NCBI GenBank assembly: GCA_028877005.1
Contig: JAGWPI010000339.1
Span: 1 to 21,223 of the forward strand
Reading direction: 5' to 3'
DNA: 21,223 bases
From: Bacteroidota bacterium
GTDB lineage: Bacteria; Bacteroidota; Bacteroidia; Chitinophagales; Chitinophagaceae
The notes under the pieces were generated by a model. The model had not been told where the DNA came from and ran no database searches. It saw nothing but the letters and a program-made list of their open reading frames with translations. Below are positions 1-7,841 of this stretch, piece by piece. The position numbers and the translations under genes are program-made. Positions within the stretch are counted from its first letter, which is position 1. Each line of letters opens with the position of its first letter.

Positions 1-412
1 CAGTAGTATCAATACCAATAGTATAATCAGTCAGTGGTATATTTTGCCAAGCTATATTCCATAATTGGTATATTAATTTTTGTTCCATTTTACCAAATAA
101 ATCCCATGCGGCCATATCTAAAGCTGAAACTAAGAAGGCATTATTAGGAAATAAATGATGTAAATAATGCCAATAACGTTCTGGTTCTGTTAATGCAAAT
201 TTTTCTACATATGCTTTTTTTTCTTCCAGTACCTTTATCATAGATTCTACTGTAACATCATAGTATTGTATAGCTGGTGCTTCTCCATACCCTATTTGGT
301 TACCCAATTGAAGTGCAATAAGCAAAGATGGTTGATATGTTTTAGTTCTTCCACCTGAAATTGTAAAAGCATGTTCAAAGGGAAGTTCAACTTTTTTATA
401 ATATAATTTCAT
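1..412 (-). CDS. Dipeptide epimerase (L-Ala-D/L-Glu epimerase type), 5' part only
   Basis: This is the N-terminal 137 codons of an enolase-superfamily protein; the rest lies beyond the window. Reading inward from the ATG, the product starts MKLYYKKVELPFEHAF and has a GYGEAPAIQYY stretch near residue 40, then SALDMAAWDLFG near residues 104-115, and reaches DYTIGIDT where the sequence is cut. These are the capping-domain landmarks of muconate-lactonizing-type epimerases. In that family the enzyme interconverts L-Ala-D-Glu and L-Ala-L-Glu during murein peptide recycling, or acts on other dipeptides. The catalytic lysines and metal ligands of the barrel are not in view, so substrate cannot be judged. 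It follows malQ on the same strand but a terminator separates them, so it is probably transcribed on its own. Confidence 0.8.
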   Translation of the reverse strand, partial: MKLYYKKVELPFEHAFTISGGRTKTYQPSLLIALQLGNQIGYGEAPAIQYYDVTVESMIKVLEEKKAYVEKFALTEPERYWHYLHHLFPNNAFLVSALDMAAWDLFGKMEQKLIYQLWNIAWQNIPLTDYTIGIDTT

Positions 413-433
413 TTTAAATACTTCAGCTAACTG

Positions 434-462
434 CAAAGAAACACCAAACAAATGGGTTCAAA
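434..462 (-). promoter_or_regulatory. Possible promoter of the epimerase gene
   Basis: On the minus strand TTTG (459-462) is followed after 17 nt by TTTCTTTG (434-441). This is one mismatch from the Bacteroidota -7 element TAnnTTTG, with an acceptable spacer to the -33 TTTG. It sits about 22 nt ahead of the epimerase ATG. It is weaker than the exact matches elsewhere in the window. Confidence 0.35.
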
Positions 463-492
463 AAAAATAAACCGACTATAGAATCGGTTTAT
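459..492 (-). terminator. Intrinsic terminator after malQ
   Basis: A 9-bp perfect stem, ATAAACCGA (467-475) paired with TCGGTTTAT (484-492), has an 8-nt loop. Read on the minus strand, the stem runs into eight consecutive T residues. It lies 25 nt past the malQ stop and before the epimerase gene, so it ends malQ transcripts. Confidence 0.85.
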
Positions 493-517
493 CAAAATAA
501 AATATATCATTTAAAAG

Positions 518-3484
518 TTAACGACCACTTTCCTTTACCATTTGTTGCAATAGTAGATTAAAGTTTGACGCTTGTATTAGCTGCTCTAAACTAATATGCA
601 TTCTATAACGCCAATAATGTTTGGGATTAGAAGGTATGTTAATCCTTTCATCGTGTGGATTATTTCTTCTAATTGTTTCATCCATTCCTAATAAATCTTG
701 TAATTGAAATATACTCCACATGGCAGGTGAATAGAGGTGTTGCAATATAATAGCTTTATTAATCCAAGCTTCGCAATAAAAAGGGGCAGTACCCCATTGA
801 CCTAGCTCGTTATTATAAAATTGTTGAATTTTGGGCTTATCCTCTTCCCACCAGCCCCTAATAGTACTCATATCATGTGTAGAAGGTGTTACTACACTCA
901 AATATGGAGCATCATTGGGGTGAAAGAAAGTTTGCTGTGGATTTTTAGGCATACGCTGTATTTCAAGGCTTAGTAAGCCTAACTGCTGCATTACATCGGG
1001 AACGCAAGCAGGTACCAATCCTAAATCTTCTCCGCAAATTAACATGTTGGTTACCCGCTTTAATGCAGGTAATTTTTGCAAAGCTTCCTTCTTCCAAAAA
1101 TCATCTTGCCTACGGAAATAATAATCTATGTACAATTCTTTAAGCTGCTGTTGCGTGTGTGCATCTAAATGCTGAAAAGAGATAGTGGATTCCATAGCAA
1201 ATCGGAAATGAAATTGCTGTGCCTGACTTCCTTCTTCTTCAAAAAAAATAACATTACTAATCAAATCGAACAATCCCTGCTTTATTTTCTTTGTAAAAGT
1301 ATCATCATTCCAATGAGCCAAATATTGTTCAACTTTACGTTGAGTATTGTATTCTTCTTTTAATGTATATGAACCAAAGGCATTATATTGCAAAAAGGAA
1401 TTTTTTACAAAATCGGCATCATTGCCAAAAATTTGTACCAATACATCATCATTAATATATGGTTGTGTAAAGCGATGATAATCGAACCAAATATTTCTGC
1501 TGTACAATTCATTAATATGAATAGGCAATGCAGGTACAAAGTGTCCCATAATTCCTTCTACTGCATGTATAGGTATACTCCATATTCTAAAAAAACCTAA
1601 AATATGATCAATCCTAAATGCATCAAAATAGTAACGCATTTGTTCAAAGCGTTTTTTCCACCAAGCAAATCCATCTTGCATCATTTGATGCCAATTATAA
1701 GTTGGGAAACCCCAATTTTGACCCTTAATAGCAAAATCATCGGGTGGAGCACCTGCTTGCATAGTTAAATGAAATAGCTGTGGTGCTTGCCATGCGTCCA
1801 CACCATTTCTATATACGCCAATGGCAATATCGCCCTTTAGTATAATTCCGTTTTGGTGCGCATAAGCTGTTGCATCTTGTAATTGTTGGTGTAAATAGTA
1901 TTGTACAAAAAAATGATATGCAATAGCGTGATATTGTGGTGCATTTGGATTAGCCATTGAAGCAATGGTTACTTCATCATATGTGCTGTGTTCAGGCCAT
2001 TCACTGAAATTAGCTGTACCATATAAATCTCTTAAATAACAAAATACAGCGTAAGGAATTAACCAATGTTGATTGTTTTGGAAGAAGGATTTAAATTGGG
2101 CAGATTGAAATAAGCGATCTTGCTGTAAAGGATATAATTGCTGTAAATAACTGTGTTTTAGTTGCATTACCGCCTCATAATCAACCGCTTCTAATGCATT
2201 TAATTGTTGCCTTTTTGTTTCAATTGCATCTAACAAATAAGTATTTTCAGCATCTGTTGCCATTTTTAGGTTGAGATATAGAGGATGTAAGGCAAAGGCA
2301 GAAATAGCCGCATAGGGATAAGAGTCTGTCCAGGTATGGGTGGCTGTTGTGTCATTTACCGGTAAAATTTGCACCAATTTTAAGCCGGTTGATTTTGCCC
2401 AGTTTACTAATAGTTTTAAATCTTCAAACTCGCCAACACCAAAACTTTCAGCAGATTTTAAACTAAATACCGGAATGGCTATACCTGCTCCCTTCCAAGT
2501 ATTATTAGGTAAAACAGCAAACCCTGCATTAATAATGGTGAGTTCATCCGAATTTGTTTTGCCTAAATGCATGATTCTATTTCTTCCATTTTCAAATCGA
2601 ACAAATTTTTTCAGCTGTGTATTATAAACACCAAATTTGTAAGCTAAGGAAGTTTGAACAGCAGGTAATTTTAATTGAAGAAAAAAAACAGCTTCATCTA
2701 TTTCTCTTTTCAACAAAATTGGTTTATCTGTATTCCAATGATTAAATGCATCAGATTCGCCGCACAAACAAATAGTTTCGTTAGCCTGTAATAATGGGGC
2801 CTTTACACGTATTAAGTGGGTAGTAGTGGCATTTAGCTTAAAAACACTTTGTGCCGTTACATTTTTGGGTAATAAAATTTCTTGAAACGGTTCTGTATAA
2901 AATGCATTTTCAAAATAACCAGCATAGTTCCATGCATCTTCTATTCGTAAGGTTGTTTTTTTAATAAAGGCAGGTATTATTTTTTTATCATTACCCCAAT
3001 CGTAACTAATTGTACCGTCTTCATTTTTTAATATATAATGGTAAATAATACCTTCTTGCGGAATTTCATCTATCCTAAATGGAATAGAAACCTCCCAAAA
3101 GTCTTCATTTAAATAATGCATAGGGACGGCCCGTTCTATTTGTTGATTACCCAGTTTGGGATGGTTACCAATTATAAATAAGTTTTGGCCAAAATGCGTA
3201 GTATATTGTAAATAAAAAGTAATTTGTATAACTGAATCGGTAGTAATAGACTTTCTAGAAACTGTTTTTTTTGTTGCTGAAGTACTTAATTGTTTGGTAT
3301 TTGTATCCGTCCCTTTTTTTGCTGCATTGGTAGATTTTTTTGTTGTTGCTGTTTTTTTAGCTACCGATTTATTTTTTATTTTTTTTGTTGCTTCTATCCC
3401 ATTAGAAACTTCTTTAATTTTTTCCCCCGATAATTCTTTTTTTACACTTTTTTTGGATGGAGCTTTTCCGTCATTTATGGGCAT
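518..3484 (-). CDS. malQ: 4-alpha-glucanotransferase, GH77 with two CBM20 domains and a Lys-rich N-terminal tail
   Basis: A cytoplasmic disproportionating enzyme that transfers alpha-1,4-glucan segments in maltodextrin or glycogen metabolism. Numbering is from the ATG (988 residues). Residues 1-80 are a low-complexity Lys/Ser/Thr/Ala tail. Two starch-binding CBM20 domains follow at about 85-190 and 220-325, as in plant DPE2 and Bacteroides enzymes, then the GH77 barrel at about 334-975. All three catalytic acids are visible: nucleophile D626 in FRIDHILG, acid/base E819 in CGEDLG, and D871 in STHDMST. Between the first barrel motifs and the nucleophile the protein is long, as expected for the DPE2-like branch. 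The frame is open upstream to a TTG that would add 11 residues; I prefer the ATG, which follows AAGGAT. The gene ends at a strong terminator and has a dyad upstream. Confidence 0.93.
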   Translation of the reverse strand: MPINDGKAPSKKSVKKELSGEKIKEVSNGIEATKKIKNKSVAKKTATTKKSTNAAKKGTDTNTKQLSTSATKKTVSRKSITTDSVIQITFYLQYTTHFGQNLFIIGNHPKLGNQQIERAVPMHYLNEDFWEVSIPFRIDEIPQEGIIYHYILKNEDGTISYDWGNDKKIIPAFIKKTTLRIEDAWNYAGYFENAFYTEPFQEILLPKNVTAQSVFKLNATTTHLIRVKAPLLQANETICLCGESDAFNHWNTDKPILLKREIDEAVFFLQLKLPAVQTSLAYKFGVYNTQLKKFVRFENGRNRIMHLGKTNSDELTIINAGFAVLPNNTWKGAGIAIPVFSLKSAESFGVGEFEDLKLLVNWAKSTGLKLVQILPVNDTTATHTWTDSYPYAAISAFALHPLYLNLKMATDAENTYLLDAIETKRQQLNALEAVDYEAVMQLKHSYLQQLYPLQQDRLFQSAQFKSFFQNNQHWLIPYAVFCYLRDLYGTANFSEWPEHSTYDEVTIASMANPNAPQYHAIAYHFFVQYYLHQQLQDATAYAHQNGIILKGDIAIGVYRNGVDAWQAPQLFHLTMQAGAPPDDFAIKGQNWGFPTYNWHQMMQDGFAWWKKRFEQMRYYFDAFRIDHILGFFRIWSIPIHAVEGIMGHFVPALPIHINELYSRNIWFDYHRFTQPYINDDVLVQIFGNDADFVKNSFLQYNAFGSYTLKEEYNTQRKVEQYLAHWNDDTFTKKIKQGLFDLISNVIFFEEEGSQAQQFHFRFAMESTISFQHLDAHTQQQLKELYIDYYFRRQDDFWKKEALQKLPALKRVTNMLICGEDLGLVPACVPDVMQQLGLLSLEIQRMPKNPQQTFFHPNDAPYLSVVTPSTHDMSTIRGWWEEDKPKIQQFYNNELGQWGTAPFYCEAWINKAIILQHLYSPAMWSIFQLQDLLGMDETIRRNNPHDERINIPSNPKHYWRYRMHISLEQLIQASNFNLLLQQMVKESGR

Positions 3485-3551
3485 ATCCTTGGGAGTATTC
3501 GTTAGTTTTTTTGCCAATTTTTCTGAATTTAATAAACTAAGTTAAACAATT

Positions 3552-3572
3552 AATGTGTAAATTAAACACATT
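3552..3572. promoter_or_regulatory. Inverted repeat upstream of malQ, possible operator
   Basis: AATGTGT (3552-3558) and ACACATT (3566-3572) are perfect 7-bp arms around a 7-bp AT-only spacer. The dyad lies about 70-90 bp ahead of the preferred malQ start. The TGTGT-N7-ACACA core superficially recalls CRP-family sites, although the spacing is 7 rather than 6. Binding of a sugar-responsive regulator is inference only. Confidence 0.4.
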
Positions 3573-3610
3573 GATTCATTTTACAAAACAATATGAAAAA
3601 AAAATTTGGT

Positions 3611-3650
3611 GCATAAAATAAAAACAGATTACCAAAATGGCAATCTGTTT
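3611..3650 (-). terminator. Intrinsic terminator after the cytochrome c gene
   Basis: The arms AAACAGATT (3622-3630) and AATCTGTTT (3642-3650) are extended by CC/GG pairs to a 12-bp stem with a 5-nt loop. One internal pair is G-U only when read from the minus strand and A-C on the plus strand, so the hairpin is built for minus-strand RNA. It is followed by a T-rich run and lies just past the cytochrome stop. Confidence 0.88.
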
Positions 3651-3671
3651 ACTATAAATTACACTATCAAT

Positions 3672-4076
3672 CTATTGCATTTCGGGCTTCGATTTGCCTC
3701 TATGGCAAGTTGCACAAGTAACCATTTGAATTTGTGCAGTATCTGCATGTGGTATTTGACTGACATATTTTTCATTAATTTCCATAGTCATACGCATCAT
3801 TTCTCTCGCAACATCTTTTTTAGGATTTTCATCACTGGCCGGGTCCATCCTACCGGGTTGGGTTTTAGAAGGTGCATGACAAAATGAACATTTAACACCT
3901 AAAGCTGCTTTAAATCCATCCATAACATGCTCTAAACTATCGTGGCTAATATTTTGCGGCAATACCTTTAAATTTCTTGGCCTTGGTTGAGTGGGCACAG
4001 TGAAAGAAATGATTCCGATAGCCAATGCTGATAAAATAGCTGAAAAAACAAAAAATTTTCTTTTATGAAAATGCAT
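3672..4076 (-). CDS. Secreted di-haem c-type cytochrome, CytoC_RC-like family
   Basis: A 134-residue exported electron carrier. A basic start and hydrophobic segment at about 8-26 give a signal peptide or membrane anchor. Two haem c sites are plain: CSFCH at 63-67 and CATCH at 121-125. The pattern NLKVLPQNISHDSLEHVM before the first site, and the helix with several Met residues (93, 94, 96, 98) before the second, match the family of small Bacteroidota proteins related to the photosynthetic reaction-centre cytochrome subunit. That subunit carries four haems, so this is a shorter two-haem relative. The Met residues are candidate axial ligands by inference. It stands alone with its own terminator, so its redox partner cannot be read from context. 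No photosynthesis is implied. Confidence 0.85.
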   Translation of the reverse strand: MHFHKRKFFVFSAILSALAIGIISFTVPTQPRPRNLKVLPQNISHDSLEHVMDGFKAALGVKCSFCHAPSKTQPGRMDPASDENPKKDVAREMMRMTMEINEKYVSQIPHADTAQIQMVTCATCHRGKSKPEMQ

Positions 4077-4157
4077 AACACTATGTTTTAATAAAGTTAA
4101 AAATAAACAATGGCAACGGAATTAAACATTTTTGTGCATAAAATATTCATTAAATTA

Positions 4158-4187
4158 AAACCCGGTGCAAAGAATGCCCGGGCTTAA
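4158..4187 (-). terminator. Intrinsic terminator after the 69-residue gene
   Basis: On the minus strand AAGCCCGG pairs with CCGGGTTT (one G-U pair), enclosing a smaller GCA/TGC stem, and is followed by TTTTAATTTAA. It begins about 36 nt after the stop of the small gene. The opposite strand lacks a T run. Confidence 0.75.
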
Positions 4188-4222
4188 ACACTGTAATAAA
4201 AAAATAAAAATGTAGCTAAACA

Positions 4223-4432
4223 TTACAAACCCCAACGGTTTGAAAGCTTTTGTCTTAAAGCACGTTTCTTTTGATTTTGGATATGCCAAACTGTAGCTGC
4301 ACTAATATGAGCAGATTTAGCTGGCACATGGTTGTTTAAGTTGGTAGCTACTGTTTCTTTTACTTCTGATACCAATTGGTTTAAATGTTCTTTTTCTAAT
4401 TGTACTAATGAACTGTTTTGTTTGTTTTCCAT
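4223..4432 (-). CDS. Small hypothetical protein, 69 residues
   Basis: I do not recognise this family. The product starts MENKQNSSLVQLEKEHLNQL and has two visible parts: a charged, probably helical first half (about residues 8-32), and a basic C-terminal segment, TVWHIQNQKKRALRQKL, ending NRWGL. It has no signal peptide, membrane segment or cysteine. It is likely cytoplasmic, and the basic tail could bind nucleic acid or an acidic partner, but that is a guess. Support for it being real: an ATG start, codon use like its neighbours, no competing frame, and a clear terminator downstream on the same strand. A 229-bp AT-rich gap lies upstream, enough for its own promoter. Confidence 0.6.
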   Translation of the reverse strand: MENKQNSSLVQLEKEHLNQLVSEVKETVATNLNNHVPAKSAHISAATVWHIQNQKKRALRQKLSNRWGL

Positions 4433-4661
4433 AACATTATTATTAATTTTTTTTAATAAAAACTTTAAGCATTTGTTTGCTTACGAATAAGAATCAATAA
4501 TCGTTAGAAGAAAAAGTGAAATGGCAAGATGATAAAATTCGTAAGTAGATATTATCCTTTATACTCAATTGAGGGTGCAAATGTACAACTTATTTTAATA
4601 GAAACAATAATTTTTATAGATAAAAGCTTTGTTAATAGTTATTATGGTTGATTTATGCTAT
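4433..4661. other. AT-rich intergenic region without a recognised gene
   Basis: This 229-bp gap lies between the small gene and the old yellow enzyme gene, both on the minus strand. It must hold the promoter of the former and the 3' end of the latter. I find no exact TAnnTTTG on the minus strand, no stable hairpin with a T run, and no plausible small frame. Confidence 0.5.
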
Positions 4662-5726
4662 TTATTTGGCCCGTTCATATTGCTTCGGCCATTCAATTTC
4701 ATGATGAAAATATTGAGCAGCTTGATGAGGAAAATAAGGATTTCGCAACATTTCGCGTGCCATAAAAATAAAATCTGCCTGCTGCTCTAATAAAATCTTT
4801 TCTGCTTGCGCAGGGGAAGTAATTAAACCCACTGCACCTGTTAACAAGTTAACAGATTGTTTTATGGCTGCAGCAAAAGGCACCTGATAGTTTGGTGCCA
4901 CCGGAATTGTAGCATGCGCTACATTACCACCGGAAGAACAATCGATTAAATCAACCCCATTATTTTTTAATATTTTTGCCAATGCAATAGAATCGGATAA
5001 TTGCCATCCATCTTCTACCCAATCGGTAACTGAAATACGCACAAAAAGGGGTAAATTTTCCGGCCACTCCTGCTGAACTGCATTCACTATTTCAATTAAT
5101 AATCTAATTCTATTATCAAAACTACCGCCATAATTATCGGTACGTTGGTTACTAAGGGGCGAAAGGAACTGATGGATGAGGTACCCATGTGCAGCATGAA
5201 TTTCAAGCACCTTAAAACCTGCCTGATATGCCCGCAAAGCTGCCATTCTAAATTGTGTAATAAGTGCTTGTATTTCTGTAATTGACATGGCAATAACCGG
5301 TACCTGTGTGTCTTTAAATGGAATGGCACTTGGCGCCAAAACAGGCCATCCCCCTGCTGCTACACTCAGTTGCTTACCCCCCAACCAGGGAGCCTCACAA
5401 CTAGCTTTTCTACCTGCATGTGCTAATTGAATACCAGGAATGGAACCTTGGTTGGAAATGAAATCAGTAATGCGTTGTAGCATTAACATTTGTTCATCAT
5501 TCCAAATGCCTAAATCCCCGGGACTAATTCTGCCTTCAGGACTAACAGCCGTTGCTTCTGTAAATACCAAACCTGCACCTCCTATAGCTCTGCTTCCTAA
5601 ATGAACTAAATGCCAATCGTTGGCAAAACCGTCTTGAGCCGAATATTGGCACATGGGTGAAACAACTATTCTGTTTTTAAATGTTATGGATTTTATTGTA
5701 ATGGGCTGAAAAAGCATTGGTAACAT
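4662..5726 (-). CDS. namA: NADPH dehydrogenase, old yellow enzyme family (YqjM/NamA-like)
   Basis: A 354-residue FMN flavoprotein, a single TIM barrel, that reduces activated C=C bonds of enals, enones or nitro compounds with NADPH. It belongs to the YqjM (thermophilic-like) class: C26 and Y28 in SPMCQYS coincide with the redox-tuning Cys and substrate-contacting Tyr of that class, and the substrate-binding His pair is H177/H180 in HAAHGY. Other family blocks are HAGRKAS (about 103-109), NYGGSFDNRIR (about 198-208) and the C-terminal FMN phosphate region MAREMLRNPYF. Length is normal. Two ATGs lie three codons apart; the first keeps Cys at position 26. The gene sits between two terminator-bounded units and is probably monocistronic. 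The physiological substrate cannot be told from sequence. Confidence 0.93.
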   Translation of the reverse strand: MLPMLFQPITIKSITFKNRIVVSPMCQYSAQDGFANDWHLVHLGSRAIGGAGLVFTEATAVSPEGRISPGDLGIWNDEQMLMLQRITDFISNQGSIPGIQLAHAGRKASCEAPWLGGKQLSVAAGGWPVLAPSAIPFKDTQVPVIAMSITEIQALITQFRMAALRAYQAGFKVLEIHAAHGYLIHQFLSPLSNQRTDNYGGSFDNRIRLLIEIVNAVQQEWPENLPLFVRISVTDWVEDGWQLSDSIALAKILKNNGVDLIDCSSGGNVAHATIPVAPNYQVPFAAAIKQSVNLLTGAVGLITSPAQAEKILLEQQADFIFMAREMLRNPYFPHQAAQYFHHEIEWPKQYERAK

Positions 5727-5751
5727 AGAAAATGATTTAAGTTAATAACAC

Positions 5752-5783
5752 AAAAGCTCCCGCGTTGTTCTGCAGGAGCTTTT
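5752..5783 (-). terminator. Intrinsic terminator after dnaK
   Basis: A perfect 9-bp stem, AAAAGCTCC (5752-5760) with GGAGCTTTT (5775-5783), has a 14-nt loop. It lies 23 nt past the dnaK stop. The symmetric A/T flanks could let it work on both strands, but only dnaK runs into it. Confidence 0.85.
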
Positions 5784-5805
5784 TATATATGCTTTTTAAA
5801 TTACA

Positions 5806-7719
5806 CTATTTAACTTCTTCAAATTGGGCATCCTCTACTGTATCGCCACCGGCTGATTGTTGGCCGGAAGAAGTATTATCAGAAGTAGTTGCATCAGCAC
5901 CAGGTTGTGCACCTGCTGCAGCTTGAGCTTTGTAAATTTCTTCACTAGCAGCAGTCCAAGCGGTATTTAATGCGGCCATAGCTGTATCAAGTGATGAAAT
6001 ATCTTGATTTTTGTGTGCTTCTTTCAATTTGTTTAATGCATCTTCAATTGGTGCTTTTTTATCGGCAGGAACTTTATCGCCAAATTCTTTCAACTGCTTT
6101 TCAGTTTGGAAAATAAGACTATCAGCTTGATTTAGTTTTTCAATTTTTTCTTTTGCAGCTTTGTCTTCAGCTTCATGCGCTTTAGCTTCGGCCTTCATTT
6201 TTTCCACTTCTTCCTTACTTAAACCACTACCTGCTTCAATCCTAATTTTCTGTTCTTTACCGGTGCCTTTATCTTTTGCACTTACATGCAACATGCCATT
6301 AGCATCAATATCAAAGGTAACTTCTATTTGTGGTACACCTCTTGGAGCCGGTGGTATGCCATCTAAATTAAACATACCTAAACTTTTATTATCTTTTGCC
6401 AATGGACGTTCACCCTGTAATACATGGATTTGAACGCCGGGTTGATTATCACTGGCAGTTGAAAATACTTCTGATTTGCGGGTTGGTATAGTAGTATTGG
6501 CAGGTATCATAGGGGTTAAAACGCCGCCCATTGTTTCTATACCCAAAGTAAGTGGAGTTACATCTAACAACAACACATCTTTCACTTCACCGGTTAACAC
6601 AGCACCTTGAATGGCTGCACCAACAGCTACCACTTCATCAGGATTTACACCTTTATTGGGTTTTCTGCCAAAGAACTTTTCTACAATTTCCTGCACTTTG
6701 GGAATACGTGTTGAACCTCCTACTAAAATAACTTCATTAATTTGAGAGGCAGTATAACCTGCGTCTTTTAATGCAGCTTCGCAGGGTTTTAAACAACGTT
6801 CAAATAAACTATCTGCCAAAGCTTCAAACTTTGCACGAGTTAGTTTTTTTACTAAGTGTTTGGGTACACCATCAACAGCAGTAATATAAGGCAAATTAAT
6901 TTCGGTTTCTGAAGAAGAACTTAATTCAATTTTGGCTTTTTCAGCTGCTTCTTTTAAGCGTTGCAAAGCCATGGGATCTTTTCTTAAGTCTATGGCTTCA
7001 TCTTTTTTAAATTCATCAGCCAACCAATCCATAATTACTTTATCAAAGTCATCACCACCTAAGTGGGTATCACCATTGGTTGATTTTACTTCAAAAACAC
7101 CATCACCCAAATCCAAAATAGAGATATCAAAAGTACCGCCACCCAAGTCGAATACGGCAATCTTCATGTCGTGCTTCTTGTCTAAACCGTATGCCAAAGC
7201 GGCAGCAGTTGGTTCATTTACAATACGTCTTACATTTAAACCGGCAATTTCGCCTGCCTCTTTAGTAGCCTGACGCTGTGCATCATTAAAATAGGCAGGA
7301 ACAGTAATTACAGCTTCTGTAACTTCCTGGCCCAAATAATCTTCGGCAGTTTTCTTCATTTTTTGAAGAATCATTGCTGAAATTTCTTGTGGAGTATATA
7401 ATCTGCCATCTATATCTATACGTACGGTATTGTTATCGCCTTTTACAACTTTATAACTCCAGTGGCTAATTTCTTCTGTTACTTCATCAAACCTTCTACC
7501 CATAAAACGTTTTACACTGGCAATGGTATTATGCGGATTGGTGATTGCCTGACGTTTGGCAGGATCACCAACTTTGCGTTCGCCATTTTTTAGAAATGCT
7601 ACAACAGAGGGTGTGGTTCTTCTTCCTTCATCGTTAGCTATTACTACCGGTTCATTACCCTCCATAACAGCCACACAACTATTGGTGGTTCCTAAATCTA
7701 TTCCTATAATTTTTCCCAT
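5806..7719 (-). CDS. dnaK: Molecular chaperone DnaK (Hsp70)
   Basis: An ATP-driven cytoplasmic chaperone that binds unfolded hydrophobic segments and works with DnaJ and GrpE. The 637 residues hold an actin-like ATPase domain (about 1-380) with [10 protein letters not shown] (6-15), [13 protein letters not shown] (188-200) and [13 protein letters not shown] (331-343). The conserved interdomain linker DVLLLDV is at 381-387. The substrate-binding beta domain, helical lid and a disordered Gln/Ala/Gly-rich tail ending in EEVK follow. The tail replaces the Bacteroidota or enterobacterial EEVD-like ending only at the last residue. Length and order are normal. dnaJ and grpE are not adjacent. Control appears to come from a sigma-54-like promoter with an abutting inverted repeat just upstream, rather than a CIRCE element, which I do not find. 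Confidence 0.98.
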   Translation of the reverse strand: MGKIIGIDLGTTNSCVAVMEGNEPVVIANDEGRRTTPSVVAFLKNGERKVGDPAKRQAITNPHNTIASVKRFMGRRFDEVTEEISHWSYKVVKGDNNTVRIDIDGRLYTPQEISAMILQKMKKTAEDYLGQEVTEAVITVPAYFNDAQRQATKEAGEIAGLNVRRIVNEPTAAALAYGLDKKHDMKIAVFDLGGGTFDISILDLGDGVFEVKSTNGDTHLGGDDFDKVIMDWLADEFKKDEAIDLRKDPMALQRLKEAAEKAKIELSSSSETEINLPYITAVDGVPKHLVKKLTRAKFEALADSLFERCLKPCEAALKDAGYTASQINEVILVGGSTRIPKVQEIVEKFFGRKPNKGVNPDEVVAVGAAIQGAVLTGEVKDVLLLDVTPLTLGIETMGGVLTPMIPANTTIPTRKSEVFSTASDNQPGVQIHVLQGERPLAKDNKSLGMFNLDGIPPAPRGVPQIEVTFDIDANGMLHVSAKDKGTGKEQKIRIEAGSGLSKEEVEKMKAEAKAHEAEDKAAKEKIEKLNQADSLIFQTEKQLKEFGDKVPADKKAPIEDALNKLKEAHKNQDISSLDTAMAALNTAWTAASEEIYKAQAAAGAQPGADATTSDNTSSGQQSAGGDTVEDAQFEEVK

Positions 7720-7772
7720 AAAAATAATTTTTATTACTAATTACAAATTCAATTTTGAATTCAATGTTACTT

Positions 7773-7788
7773 GGCAACGATTATGCCA
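7773..7788 (-). promoter_or_regulatory. Candidate sigma-54 (-24/-12) promoter of dnaK
   Basis: The minus strand reads TGGCATAATCGTTGCC. Compared with the RpoN consensus TGGCACGN4TTGCW, it keeps TGGCA and TTGC exactly, and the GG and GC dinucleotides are 12 nt apart as required. A start about 12 nt downstream would give a leader of roughly 40 nt before the dnaK ATG. The match is seen in the sequence; use by RpoN is inference. Confidence 0.55.
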
Positions 7789-7815
7789 CTGACAGAAAAA
7801 ATGCAAAATTGTCAG
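7789..7815. promoter_or_regulatory. Inverted repeat abutting the dnaK promoter
   Basis: CTGACA (7789-7794) and TGTCAG (7810-7815) are perfect 6-bp arms with a 15-bp spacer. The dyad starts one base from the candidate -24 element, so a bound protein would contact the polymerase directly. A stress regulator is plausible; nothing in the sequence names it. Confidence 0.45.
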
Positions 7816-7841
7816 CTATTTTTTAAAAGAAAAGAAAGTAG

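Noticed and set aside
4105..4125. CGTTGCCA on the minus strand upstream of the cytochrome gene, shared with the dnaK -12 element
   Set aside because: No GG dinucleotide 12 nt upstream, so it lacks the -24 half of a sigma-54 promoter.
5752..5783. dnaK-downstream hairpin as a regulatory element of the old yellow enzyme gene
   Set aside because: Its position just past the dnaK stop, with a T-rich 3' side on the minus strand, is explained as a terminator.
6161..7273. Long plus-strand open frames opposite dnaK
   Set aside because: They are antisense shadows of a highly conserved gene, with no recognisable domain and no promoter.
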